From JAJEAD01 sp964420925 (GTDB lineage: Bacteria > Pseudomonadota > Gammaproteobacteria > HK1): a stretch of DNA of 64,000 nucleotides. Location: NCBI GenBank assembly GCA_964420925.1, contig CAYQVB010000055.1:1-64000 (forward strand), written 5' to 3'. The stretch's first letter is position 1. Each line of letters begins with the position of its first letter. A program made the position numbers and the translations under genes. Below are positions 33,692 to 42,920 of the stretch, piece by piece. The notes beneath the pieces are model-generated. The model saw nothing but the letters and a program-made list of their open reading frames with translations. It made no database searches and was not told the origin of the DNA.

Positions 33692-34714
33692 TCATCTGAT
33701 TGAGGCCGAATGCCCCAGGGGAAGGCGCAGGGCAAGCTGCTCCAGCGCGGCGCTGACCGCGGCCATGAGCTTTCCGCCCAGGCCCTTCTTGACCACGTAG
33801 CGCAGCTCGTAGACATCCGAGGCGTCGCTCGCCGCGAGCAGCCAGTCGTCGCTCGTGGTGAGCTCGTCGCAGAGACCGAGGGCGAGCGCACGCTTGCCGT
33901 ACCAGTGCTCACCGGTGGCGACCCGATCAATCGAGAGGTCCGGCCGATACTCGGAAACGAACTCCTTGAAGAGCGCGTGCGTGTCGTCCACCTGGGCCTG
34001 GGCGGCGGAACGTTCCGCATCGGAGTTGTGTCCAAACACCGTGAGAGTACGCTTGAACTCCCCGCCCTTGATCTGTTCGAAATCCACGCCTCCGGAATCG
34101 AGCATCCGGCGGAAATTGGGAAGCTGCAGCAGCACGCCAATCGATCCCAGGATCGCGAAGGGCGCCGCGAGCACACGGTCCGCGACGCAGGCCATCATGT
34201 AGCCGCCGCTCGCCGCAACCTTGTCGACGGCGACGGTGAGGGGGATGGAGCGCTCACGCAGACGCAGCAACTGCGATGCGGCGAGGCCGTGTTCGTGCAC
34301 CAGGCCTCCCGCATTCTCCAGCCGGAGCAGCACCTCGTCGCCCCGCTTCGCGGTGCGGAGCACCGCGGTGATTTCGTGGCGCAGGGAGGCCACGGCGGAT
34401 GCCTTGATGTCGCCGCGGAAGTTCAGGACGAACACCCGCTTTCGGTCGGCATGCGAGCCGGTCTTGGCGCGCGCCTTCGCCTCCTTCTTTCTCGCCTTCT
34501 CCTCCGCCTTGAATTGCTTGGCGGGCAGAACTTCGTGCCGGACGCTGCGCCCCAGGTCCTCGAAGGCGCGATTGATGCAACGCACCTCCAGGTGCTCCGC
34601 GCCGCTCTCGCGCCGGGCAAGCGTCGCGATGAGCGCGATGAGCACTCCGATGCCCACTACCACGGTAAGGGTCTCGGCGAGAAAGAGGCCGTACTCCAGC
34701 AACATGTCCGTCAT
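33692..34714 (-). CDS. sohB: SohB-type S49 family inner-membrane protease
   Basis: 340-aa signal-peptide-peptidase-like serine protease. It has an N-terminal membrane anchor (LAETLTVVVGIGVLIALIAT, residues 13-32), a Lys-rich cytoplasmic-type helix (FKAEEKARKKEAKARAKTG), then the S49 protease domain beginning VFVLNFRGDIKASAVASL. The catalytic Ser is S169 in KVAASGGYMMACVAD and the general base Lys is K221 in GGEFKRTLTVFG, the SohB spacing. The segment ILGSIGVLLQLPNF lines the substrate groove. Length and order match gammaproteobacterial SohB. Confidence 0.93.
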   Translation of the reverse strand: MTDMLLEYGLFLAETLTVVVGIGVLIALIATLARRESGAEHLEVRCINRAFEDLGRSVRHEVLPAKQFKAEEKARKKEAKARAKTGSHADRKRVFVLNFRGDIKASAVASLRHEITAVLRTAKRGDEVLLRLENAGGLVHEHGLAASQLLRLRERSIPLTVAVDKVAASGGYMMACVADRVLAAPFAILGSIGVLLQLPNFRRMLDSGGVDFEQIKGGEFKRTLTVFGHNSDAERSAAQAQVDDTHALFKEFVSEYRPDLSIDRVATGEHWYGKRALALGLCDELTTSDDWLLAASDASDVYELRYVVKKGLGGKLMAAVSAALEQLALRLPLGHSASIR

Positions 34715-34944
34715 GATCGACTCCTGCGGCAGAAAAACGAGCGAGGTTGCCGATCATGCCATCACTGCTCTCCCGGACGAGATGGTGGCGGATCGGACCG
34801 GCCGGTCGCCTGACAGCTCGGCTTCGCAACCGGGCGCAAGGGCACGGCCCGGCCGCAGTGCTTCGAGGCAGCGGTCTGTGACCGGACGAGCAGGGGTCTG
34901 CTTGCCGCCCGGCAGCTCATGGGCCTGCGCCCGTTCTCCGGGCC

Positions 34945-37110
34945 CTACCAGGTGAGGGGGGTGAGCAGCAGGCTGCCGTCGGGCTGGAGCCAGTAGCTCC
35001 GGTCGAGGATTCGGGCCTGGTAGGCGCTTCTCCCGTCCCTCCACCTATAGCGCACGACATCACCGGTATCGCGCATGCCCGTCTCGAAGAGGCCGTAGAG
35101 GGCGGTTTCGAGATGCGCGGCGGAGTGTGAGGGAAAGTAGTGGGAGAGCCCTTGCACGAGCGGGTCGAGGGTTCCGGTGGCGCCGAGGCGCCCGTACCAG
35201 GCGGTGAGAAGGCGGCGTTTGCGCTCTCCTTCGAGCGCCTGCTCTTCCGGTGCACGGTCCCGGGGGAAGGCTCCGATGCTCAATTGCTCCCACTGGATGT
35301 CCGGCGCATTCGGGATCCCGCTCTCGCCCGCTGCCGCGAATGCTTCCACCAGTGAATCGGCGAGCGCGTTGTTCGGGTCGAGCAGACCTTCGAGTCGCGC
35401 GGCATTCACCGAGACCGATTCGAGCAGGCGATCCCGTTCCACGGGTTCGGGGCGCGTCGCGGGAGGGGTGCCCAGCATGTCGAGAATCGCACCCTGGAGG
35501 GCCTCGAGCTCGAATCCGAACAGGGTGAGCTTTCCTTCGAAGTAGCCGTCAAGCGCTTCTCGGAGGCGCTGCGATTCCTCGTTTGCGGCTTCGAGACGCG
35601 CCATCCATTGGTCTTGTCGTTCGGCGTGTTCGGCCGCAAAGGCGCGTTGTCGTTCGACGAGATTCTGCCGTTGTCGAGCGATATCGGCCCGCTGGCGTTG
35701 TAACTCCGCCAAGTATTCGCCCGATACGCTCCGCGCTTCGATTGCCAATCCGCTCACGGCTTGGACCGCTTCGTAGATTGCGGAGTTTCGAGTCGGCGAT
35801 GGATCGAATCGCGGCGCCCCGCTCGAGTCGTAGAGAAGAGCGGGATCGAGCGAGCGTGTCCATTCGGTTGTCGCGGAGAGCAAGGTCTCGGGATCGGAGC
35901 CGAATGCCTCCTGGAGTCGCTGCTCCGCAGCGTCCACCTCTTCGCGGAGCGCGGCCAGGTGAGCGCGGATGCGGTCCTCGATAACCTCGATCCGGGCCTG
36001 GACGTCCGCGCGCCGCGACTCCATGAGTGCGACGACGTCGCGTTGCTCCGAACGGAGCGCTTCGGCCTGCAGGCGCAGCGCCGCCTTGCGCTCGTCGCGC
36101 TCCTTCTCGAATGCTTCGTACTCGGCCTCGAGTCCGGCGCGACGCCTCAGGAACTCGAGAGCGAGGCTGGTCGCCTGTTCGCGATGATCTTCGAGCGATT
36201 CCCGGTACTCGGCGATCTCATCCTCGAGCGCGGCGAGTTCGTCCCGTTGCACGTCATCGTCGTTCGCGGCGCGACTCCGTTCGTTGTAGATCTCGATGCG
36301 CCGATTCAGTTCTCCCTGCACACGGTCGTGATCGTCCCCGAGGGTCGCGTATTGTTCCGCCAGTGGAGCGAGGTCCCGTTCGGCGCGCTCGAGTCCTTCG
36401 ATTTCCGCATGCAGCCAGGTGCGGAGCGAATCCTCTTCCCGTCGCAGCGCCGCCTCGCGCTCCGCGAACGCATCCCGTACTTGGGCGACGAAGCGACGAT
36501 AGGCGTCGTCGAGGCGGACGATCTCCTGCGTATCTTCACTGGTGCCGTCGCGGTAGGTGCTGGTGGCGGCCTCCAGGGTTTCTCCTCGCTTTCGCATCTC
36601 GGCACTGAGTTCGCGATACAGGGACCGCGCCGTGCGAAGCTCGGCCAGTACGCGTTCGTATGCCTCCCGATAGGAATCGATGATGGCCGCCGTCCCCTGC
36701 CCGTCGGACTCGAGCCGTTCCACCGTCTCGTTGAGGATCTCGATGCGCGCGTTGAGCTCGGCGCGTTCCGCTTCGAAGACGGCGTCTCCGTCACGGCGGA
36801 TGCGCTCGATCTCGGCTCGCTCCGCCTCCAGGCGCCGAAGATCCCGGGAAGCACGTTCGTCGAGGGCTTCCCGGCTCGTCCGGTAGGCTTCCCCGATTCT
36901 CCCGGAGTGGGCGTCAAAGCCCGATTCGACCGCTTCCAGCATCGCGTAGTAGATTGGGCGAACATCGAAGTTCTGTCGTTCGACCGCCTCGACCCCGAGC
37001 GCGCAGGCGGCGACCGCCGGCGCGAGTCCCCAACACCACGTGCGTCGTCCGCGCCTTGGATGGAAGCGGCGGCGGGTGCGGACGCTACCAGGATGCGCGT
37101 GCGCCGCCAT
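34945..37110 (-). CDS. Large coiled-coil exported or anchored protein of unknown function
   Basis: 721 aa from ATG 37110. A very basic N-terminus (RTRRRFHPRRGRR) leads into one hydrophobic span (WCWGLAPAVAACALGVEAV), then ~480 residues of continuous heptad-rich coiled coil packed with Glu, Arg, Ala and Asp (for example RDLRRLEAERAEIERIRRDG). The last ~180 residues form a globular domain (YFEGKLTLFGFELEALQGAI, LTAWYGRLGATGTLDPLVQG, SYWLQPDGSLLLTPLTW). It could be a periplasmic scaffold or tether. It begins 122 bp after hyuB on the same strand. No family is recognised; the C-terminal domain is the part worth searching. Confidence 0.78.
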   Translation of the reverse strand: MAAHAHPGSVRTRRRFHPRRGRRTWCWGLAPAVAACALGVEAVERQNFDVRPIYYAMLEAVESGFDAHSGRIGEAYRTSREALDERASRDLRRLEAERAEIERIRRDGDAVFEAERAELNARIEILNETVERLESDGQGTAAIIDSYREAYERVLAELRTARSLYRELSAEMRKRGETLEAATSTYRDGTSEDTQEIVRLDDAYRRFVAQVRDAFAEREAALRREEDSLRTWLHAEIEGLERAERDLAPLAEQYATLGDDHDRVQGELNRRIEIYNERSRAANDDDVQRDELAALEDEIAEYRESLEDHREQATSLALEFLRRRAGLEAEYEAFEKERDERKAALRLQAEALRSEQRDVVALMESRRADVQARIEVIEDRIRAHLAALREEVDAAEQRLQEAFGSDPETLLSATTEWTRSLDPALLYDSSGAPRFDPSPTRNSAIYEAVQAVSGLAIEARSVSGEYLAELQRQRADIARQRQNLVERQRAFAAEHAERQDQWMARLEAANEESQRLREALDGYFEGKLTLFGFELEALQGAILDMLGTPPATRPEPVERDRLLESVSVNAARLEGLLDPNNALADSLVEAFAAAGESGIPNAPDIQWEQLSIGAFPRDRAPEEQALEGERKRRLLTAWYGRLGATGTLDPLVQGLSHYFPSHSAAHLETALYGLFETGMRDTGDVVRYRWRDGRSAYQARILDRSYWLQPDGSLLLTPLTW

Positions 37111-37232
37111 CGAGTGCGTCAATCGAGTGACTCCCTGGTGAGACTTATGACTTCCACATGACGCGCAGGCGCCGGCGGTCCCCCACGCAACCTCGAAGCG
37201 TAGCCGAAAAGCCGTGGCAGGTCTTCCCAAAC

Positions 37233-39005
37233 TCAGGGGGGCTTCGTGAGCGTCGCCCGCAAGCGCGACGTCGCTTCCTCGTCGACTTCCCCATCGGGCT
37301 TCAATACCACCCCATACACTCGCTTCGCTCGGAGGGGAGTGATGTACCCCTCCGCCACGTCGGCCCTGACCCGGCGCACGTCGCGGCGGTGAGGCGAACC
37401 GTAGCCGCCTCCACCGCAGGAGATTCCAACAATTCTTTCACCCGCTCCGAGCTCCAGATCCTCCCAGGCGCCGAGCTCGACGCACTCTCCGTTGGCGCTC
37501 CCGACCTTGAGGTTTCGAGAGGGCGCTCCCACGAGGCCTCCTCGCGCTCCCTGGGGGGCGTTGATGCCTCCGTCGCTCTGGTAGAGCACCCGAATTGGGG
37601 AATGGGTGGGAGTGAACGAGACCCGCGAGGACGGTGCGCCGCGGAACTCGCCCGCACCTTCGGTGTCGGGGACCAGGCGGCGTTCCTCGATCCGAATGGG
37701 ATAGTGCAGTTCGTCCACTTCCACGCTGTCGTAGAACGACATTCCCGCGGTGCCGGCGGTGATCATCCCGAGCCAGCCGTCTTCCCGGGGACCCGCCGCT
37801 CCGAGGGTGTCGCCGAGGATGAGCTGATTGACGAAGCGGGTGTCGTCGTGGCGTGCGTCGAATCCGGAGACTACCGCCTGGGCCGCGGTCTGACATCCCC
37901 CGGTCTCGGCCATGCCCAAACCGTCTCCGAGCTTCGCGAACGCGAGCTGCACGGCGCCGATGAGCCGGTCGGAGACGTTCGATGTCGCAACCGAGCAGCT
38001 CGTCGGATGAATCGGTACGCCCACCACGCAGTTTTCACGGAGATGGATATCGATGCACCTGAAACTGCCCGTGTTGGGAGGGATTCTCAGGCCCAGGCTG
38101 TTGAAGACACCGACCATGGCCGCAGTCCGCGCGCAGGCCTCGCTCAGGTTGAGTCCGCAGGGGATGCAATCGATGTTGTCTCGCAGGTCGACTTCGATAC
38201 GCGCGTCCGCCCTTCGTACAGTGACCTTCGCGCGTACCGGGACTCCTTCGCCGGGAGTGCCCGGCATCGGGTCGTGTATGCACACCGCTTCTGCACTTCC
38301 CTCGGGAAGCGCCCGGACTGCGGAGGTCATGCGCTGTTCGCTGTAGTCGAACCATTGCTCGACGATAGCGTCCAGCGCTTCCCAGCCGATCTCTTCGCCG
38401 AGCGAGAGCAGCTCGCGTTCGCCGATCCGGGCCGCGCCGAGACTCGCCAGGTAGTCGCCCCGCCACTGTTCCGGTACTCGGATCCGCAACTCGCAGATTC
38501 GCACGATATCGTCGATGTCCCGGTACTCGCTCTGGACTTGGGTCGCGGCAAATATCAGTGCGCCCTCCTCGTACACGTCGCGGGCGGCAGCGTGGTAGGT
38601 GGTGGGGATCGAGTTGCCGATGTCAGCCTGATGCGCCTTCGCGAGCACCGTGAAGCGGTGGGTGCCGGATCGGTCGATGACGGGAACCAGCACCGAAAGA
38701 TCGGCGGCATGCGAACAGCCGTGGTAGGGGGAGTTGTGCAGGAAGGCGTCGCCTCTGCGAAGCTCGCGATGCAGGTCCATCATCGAGCGGGCCATCAGAT
38801 CCGGTCCGGCCATGACGTGGACGGGAAGGCTGTTTCCCACTGCCACCAGTCGAGCATCCGCGCTCAGGATGCAGCAGGAAAAGTCGCGTCCGGTGTTGAT
38901 GACTCCGGAGCGCGCGGTACGAAGCAGGGTGTTCTGCATGCGGAACGCGACACCTTCGAGGCGTTGGCTGATGATGGAGAGGGTGGCCACGGACTGCATT
39001 GGCAT
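37233..39005 (-). CDS. hyuB: Hydantoinase B / oxoprolinase beta-type subunit
   Basis: 590-aa HyuB-family subunit of an ATP-dependent hydantoinase, oxoprolinase or acetophenone-carboxylase-like enzyme. Conserved blocks: NTLLRTARSGVINTGRDFSC near the start, GDAFLHNSPYHGCSHAADLS, HQADIGNSIPTTYH, NVSDRLIGAVQLAF, and the Gly-rich end ISCGGGGYGSP. The ATG at 39005 overlaps the hyuA stop (TGATG), so the subunits are translationally coupled in A-B order. With hyuA it should form the complete enzyme. The natural substrate cannot be read from sequence, as the family covers hydantoins, 5-oxoproline and acetone. Confidence 0.92.
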   Translation of the reverse strand: MPMQSVATLSIISQRLEGVAFRMQNTLLRTARSGVINTGRDFSCCILSADARLVAVGNSLPVHVMAGPDLMARSMMDLHRELRRGDAFLHNSPYHGCSHAADLSVLVPVIDRSGTHRFTVLAKAHQADIGNSIPTTYHAAARDVYEEGALIFAATQVQSEYRDIDDIVRICELRIRVPEQWRGDYLASLGAARIGERELLSLGEEIGWEALDAIVEQWFDYSEQRMTSAVRALPEGSAEAVCIHDPMPGTPGEGVPVRAKVTVRRADARIEVDLRDNIDCIPCGLNLSEACARTAAMVGVFNSLGLRIPPNTGSFRCIDIHLRENCVVGVPIHPTSCSVATSNVSDRLIGAVQLAFAKLGDGLGMAETGGCQTAAQAVVSGFDARHDDTRFVNQLILGDTLGAAGPREDGWLGMITAGTAGMSFYDSVEVDELHYPIRIEERRLVPDTEGAGEFRGAPSSRVSFTPTHSPIRVLYQSDGGINAPQGARGGLVGAPSRNLKVGSANGECVELGAWEDLELGAGERIVGISCGGGGYGSPHRRDVRRVRADVAEGYITPLRAKRVYGVVLKPDGEVDEEATSRLRATLTKPP

Positions 39006-41092
39006 CAGCCCACGCTCGGGCCGACTCGAATCCGGAGCCCGCCGCTGTCGCTTCGCTCCGCGATCGAGCCCGGGTCTATCACGATGGTGGTAAAGGGGAG
39101 CTCGACGATCGCGGGCCCCGGTATGCGAAGTCCGGGGAGAATCTGGTCGGAGGCAAGAACGCGCGCCTCCATCGCACCGGCGTCGGGGAAGTGCACGTTG
39201 CGTCGATTCGGGGCGCCGGTGCGGGCTTCGGTGCGAACCACCCATTGCGGGGACGAGCCTTCCGGTGGACATGACACGCGTGCCCGCCAGGTGATGAACT
39301 CGATGTTCGCGCGCTCGTCGTCGACCGCGAAGGTCTCCCGATGAAGCGCATGGAAATCTCCATGGAGACCTTCGACATCGTCATCGGAATCGAAACGTTC
39401 GACCGCCACCGGCAGCTTGATCTCCCAGACCTGATTCGCATAGCGGGCCTCCACCGCATACTCGATACTGGCGAAGGGTGCGGTGGCGCCAATGCGGCGC
39501 ACGAAGTCCTCGCACGCTGCACGCAAGCGCTCCAGCACCGCATTGACTCCGCCCACGTCGAACGAACGTCGATTGGTCACGTGGACTTCGGCAAAGTCCC
39601 GGCCGATAGGGGAAAGCAACGCCCCGGCCGCGCTCAGTGCCGCCCCGGTATGGGGAATGAGCACGGTCGGACAGCCAATCCGGCGGGCGAGCGAAACCGC
39701 GTTCAGTCCGGCCGCTCCGCCACCGCCGACGAGCACCGCCGTGCTCGGGTCCATGCCTTGCCTCACCGTGATGTCTTCGATTGCCAGAGCCATGGTTTCC
39801 GTCGCCACCGCCAGAACGGCGCTGGCGGCGGCCGTCGCGTCCAGCTCGAGCTTCCGGCCTACATGTTCTTCGACGGCCACCTGCGCAGCGTCCGCCGAGA
39901 GAGTAATCCGGCCTCCGAGGAAGTTGTCGCGATCAATGATGCCCAGCACGAGACACGCGTCGGTCAGGGTCGGTCGGGTGCCTCCCCTTCCGTAGCAGGC
40001 AGGCCCCGGATGCGCGCCGGCGCTCTCGGGCCCTACCCTGAGCAGGCCGGCCTCGTCGACCGAGGCAATGCTCCCTCCGCCCGCACCCACGCTGCGCACG
40101 TCGATGGACGGAAAGCCGGTCATGTGGCCGAGAAAGGGCGGGCCCAGCCAGGTCTCGCGCGTTTCCGATATCCGGCCTCGCCGAATCAGACTGACATCGG
40201 AGGTCGTGCCGCCGACATCGATGACGACGGCGGTATGAGCACCGAAGTCGGCCCGGGCGTAACGTCGGCCTGCCACCGGTGACATGGCCGGTCCCGACTT
40301 GACGCTATGAATGGGCACCGATGCGAGCTCGCGGGCGTCGCGCACGGTGCCCTGTGATGTCACCACGAGCACTCGGCCCCGGTAGCCGCTGTCTCGCAGG
40401 CGAGTCTCGAGCCCTCGCAGGTAGCGGCCCATGAGCGGCTTGAGCGAGGCATCGATACAGGCGGAAGAAGCTCGGCGATACTCGCGCAGGGTCGGATTCA
40501 GAGCATGGGAAAGCGTGACCTGGACGCCGGGCAGCGCTTCCTGGATGAGCTCCCCGACCCGCCGCTCGTGGGCGTGGTTGACGATTGACCAGAGAAAACA
40601 GACCGCGACGGCCCGAACTTCGAGCTCACGGAGCCGCCCGATCACCGCCCTCACCGACTCCTCGTCCAGCGGCACGACCACTTCGCCATCGGCCCCGATG
40701 CGTTCCGGCACTTCGAAGGTGAGGGCGCGCGGCACATAGGGCTTCGGGTAGGGAATCGAGTAATCGAACATCGGCGCCCCCATCCTGCCCCCCTCGCGAA
40801 ACACGAGAACGTCGGGGTGGCCGGCAGTGGTCAGAAACGCGGTCTTCGCGGTCTCGCCGGTCACGATGGCATTGGTCGCGGTCGTCGTGCCGTGAACCAG
40901 AAGCTCACCCCGGCCCAGGAGCTCCGACAGGGAGAGGTCGAGATCGTCCGAGGCGAGCCGAAAGCTCGCCAACACTCCCTCCACGCGATCCTTCGTGGTG
41001 GTAGGTGTCTTGTAGAAATGCAGGTGACCCTCGGCGTCGGCGACCACGAGATCGGTGAAGGTGCCCCCGGTGTCGACGGCAAAACGCATCAC
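39005..41092 (-). CDS. hyuA: Hydantoinase A / oxoprolinase alpha-type ATPase subunit
   Basis: 695-aa HyuA-family subunit with an actin-like ATPase fold: AVDTGGTFTDLVVADAEGHL at the N-terminus (hydantoinase A N domain), LVHGTTTATNAIVTG, and the metal/phosphate blocks VVIDVGGTTSDVSLIRRGRI, VRSVGAGGGSIASVD, SAGAHPGPACYGRGGTRPTL, and VLVGGGGAAGLNA. Residues ~510-695 form the C-terminal hydantoinase domain. Two Met codons open the frame (41092, 41089). It leads the hyuAB pair and is divergent from the PQQ-type dehydrogenase gene. No transporter or downstream amidohydrolase is adjacent to hint at the substrate. Confidence 0.93.
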   Translation of the reverse strand: MMRFAVDTGGTFTDLVVADAEGHLHFYKTPTTTKDRVEGVLASFRLASDDLDLSLSELLGRGELLVHGTTTATNAIVTGETAKTAFLTTAGHPDVLVFREGGRMGAPMFDYSIPYPKPYVPRALTFEVPERIGADGEVVVPLDEESVRAVIGRLRELEVRAVAVCFLWSIVNHAHERRVGELIQEALPGVQVTLSHALNPTLREYRRASSACIDASLKPLMGRYLRGLETRLRDSGYRGRVLVVTSQGTVRDARELASVPIHSVKSGPAMSPVAGRRYARADFGAHTAVVIDVGGTTSDVSLIRRGRISETRETWLGPPFLGHMTGFPSIDVRSVGAGGGSIASVDEAGLLRVGPESAGAHPGPACYGRGGTRPTLTDACLVLGIIDRDNFLGGRITLSADAAQVAVEEHVGRKLELDATAAASAVLAVATETMALAIEDITVRQGMDPSTAVLVGGGGAAGLNAVSLARRIGCPTVLIPHTGAALSAAGALLSPIGRDFAEVHVTNRRSFDVGGVNAVLERLRAACEDFVRRIGATAPFASIEYAVEARYANQVWEIKLPVAVERFDSDDDVEGLHGDFHALHRETFAVDDERANIEFITWRARVSCPPEGSSPQWVVRTEARTGAPNRRNVHFPDAGAMEARVLASDQILPGLRIPGPAIVELPFTTIVIDPGSIAERSDSGGLRIRVGPSVG

Positions 41093-41377
41093 GGCAGCCT
41101 AACCGTCATGTTTCACCGATTCGCGATAGCTACGGGCGCGGAGATGCCGGCACATCCGCGTCCGCAGCCGTGAAGTGGTGAAACATGGTGGCCAGAGGAC
41201 CGGGGATCGATGCGGCGCGTCATGGTTCTCGATGCCCTCCTTCGTGGTGTTCGCCAATCCCGCCCAAACGTTGCAGAATGCCCACGATTTTGCATCCCCC
41301 GTTCCCGGTTTGCCGCACTCTTGCCACGCATTTCGCTGTACCGCCCTTCGGTGAAGGCGCCCGCGCCAAGTCTGGGC

Positions 41378-42637
41378 GTGCCGCATCGAGAGGACCGGCG
41401 GGGGTGCGATTCGGGACGGCGCCCGAGGGCGAGTTGCCGTCGAGCCTTGCTCGCCCTGCCAGTTGCGCTCTTCGGGCTCTTCCCCCTCGCCCCGCCGCTT
41501 CAGGCGAAACTCCCGGCCATCGAGTACCGGACGGCGGCCGTGCGGGTGATGGGCGCGGAGCTGCCCGTAACGGTGCCGAGCGGTTACGAAATCGAGTTGC
41601 TGAGCCGGGATCTCCGAGCACCTCGCCTGCTCACGTTCGGCCCGGGCGGCGATCTCTTCGCGGGCTCCCGTTCCGGGAGCGTCTACCGCTTCGAGGCGCC
41701 CTATCGGGAAGCAGATGAGCTGGTGGCGCTCGACGGATACCCGCACGGCGTGGCGTTTCGCGACGGCGAAATCCTCATCGCGCGCACCGACGGCCTCTAT
41801 CGGGCGCCCTGGGAGACTGGCCAGAGAAGGCTCCTGGCGCGGGACCTCACCCTGCTCGCGGCCCTTCCGGGCGGATGGGGCCACAACTCCCGGACCGTGC
41901 GCGTCGGTCCGGACGGGCGCGTCTACGCGAGCCTCGGCATTCGGGGCAATTGCTCGGACGAGTATCTCGGCGCCGACTATCCCTTCGAACTCCGCCGCGG
42001 CGGCATCCTCGTGCTCGAAGAGGGGGAGGGTGCGGCCCGATGGTCGGCTTTCGCTTCGGGCCTGCGCAATCCGGTCGGGTTCGACTGGCAACCGGAGACC
42101 GGCGAGATGTTCGCGAGCAACAACGGTCCGGACCACCTCGGATTCGAGCTCCCCCCGGAATACTTCAGCCATATCCAGGCCGGCTCCTTCCACGGAATGC
42201 CGTGGTACCAGTTCGACGGCGCGCGCATCCTGCGCGATCCGTGCATCGAGAGCGACCCGCCCGCGGGCGAGCCGATGGCGCCGGCGGCAACCTTTCCCGC
42301 CCGCAGCGCCCCGATGGACGTGGCCTTCGTCGGTCCCGGGGCGCTGGACGAACGCTTCACCGGCGATGCGGTGGTGGCCTTGCATGGCTCCTGGGCCACT
42401 TCGCCGAGCGGCGGCTACGCGGGAGATCCGAGCACTCGCCGGCATCCGAAGCTGGTCGTGGTCCGCTTCGAGGAGGGGAAGCCGCGCCGGGTGGACGATC
42501 TCGTGACCGGCTTCCAGTTGCCGGACGGACGCCGGTGGGCGCGGCCGGTGGGCGTCGCGTTCGGCCCCGACGGCGCGCTCTACTTCACGAGCGATGAGGG
42601 CGTCAATGGGCTCTTTCGCTTGCGTCGCGTCCCGTGA
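41378..42637 (+). CDS. Exported PQQ-dependent sugar dehydrogenase-like (sorbosone dehydrogenase family)
   Basis: Soluble periplasmic six-bladed beta-propeller dehydrogenase. A signal peptide (RRALLALPVALFGLFPLAPP, cleavage after LQA) precedes blades with GYEIELLSRDLRAPRLLTFG, GGDLFAGSRSGSVYRF, GWGHNSRTVRVGPDGRVYAS, ASGLRNPVGFDWQPETGEMF, ASNNGPDHLG, and the closing PVGVAFGPDGALYFTSDEGV. The RN-P and N-GPD loops are those that hold PQQ and Ca in L-sorbosone and soluble glucose dehydrogenases. The start is uncertain: GTG 41378 is given, GTG 41351 is possible, and the frame is open back to 41210 without protein-like sequence. The sugar or aldehyde substrate is unknown. Confidence 0.84.
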   Translation: MPHREDRRGCDSGRRPRASCRRALLALPVALFGLFPLAPPLQAKLPAIEYRTAAVRVMGAELPVTVPSGYEIELLSRDLRAPRLLTFGPGGDLFAGSRSGSVYRFEAPYREADELVALDGYPHGVAFRDGEILIARTDGLYRAPWETGQRRLLARDLTLLAALPGGWGHNSRTVRVGPDGRVYASLGIRGNCSDEYLGADYPFELRRGGILVLEEGEGAARWSAFASGLRNPVGFDWQPETGEMFASNNGPDHLGFELPPEYFSHIQAGSFHGMPWYQFDGARILRDPCIESDPPAGEPMAPAATFPARSAPMDVAFVGPGALDERFTGDAVVALHGSWATSPSGGYAGDPSTRRHPKLVVVRFEEGKPRRVDDLVTGFQLPDGRRWARPVGVAFGPDGALYFTSDEGVNGLFRLRRVP

Positions 42638-42801
42638 TGTCGATGCTGTCGGACGACGGGACCTCGTGTGCGGCGAAGGCCCGCGTCCCGATTCGCGGTC
42701 GCGCCACGCCTTTGCGGGAGCGCGGCACTGAGCGCCGCAGACGGTTTGAGGCCCTTGCTGGAGGCATCCCGCGAAGAGCTGCCAAGAAGTGCTCGCCTTC
42801 A

Positions 42802-42875
42802 GTGGACTACCGCTTTCACGGGAATGACGGAAACCAGATCGGGCGCCACAAATCGTTTCCACGGAAGCGGGAGCC
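42802..42875. repeat. Inverted REP-like palindromic repeat
   Basis: GTGGACTACCGCTTTCACGG, then GAATGACGGAAA (42802-42833), and a diverged inverted arm TCGTTTCCACGGAAGCGGGA (from 42853) form a pair like that at 8271-8348. It occupies the 283-bp gap between the sugar dehydrogenase and MBL genes, where no other feature is seen. Confidence 0.5.
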
Positions 42876-42920
42876 GGGAACGCTCGGTTCCGGCCACCGC
42901 GCCGGGTCGAGGCGCTCGTA

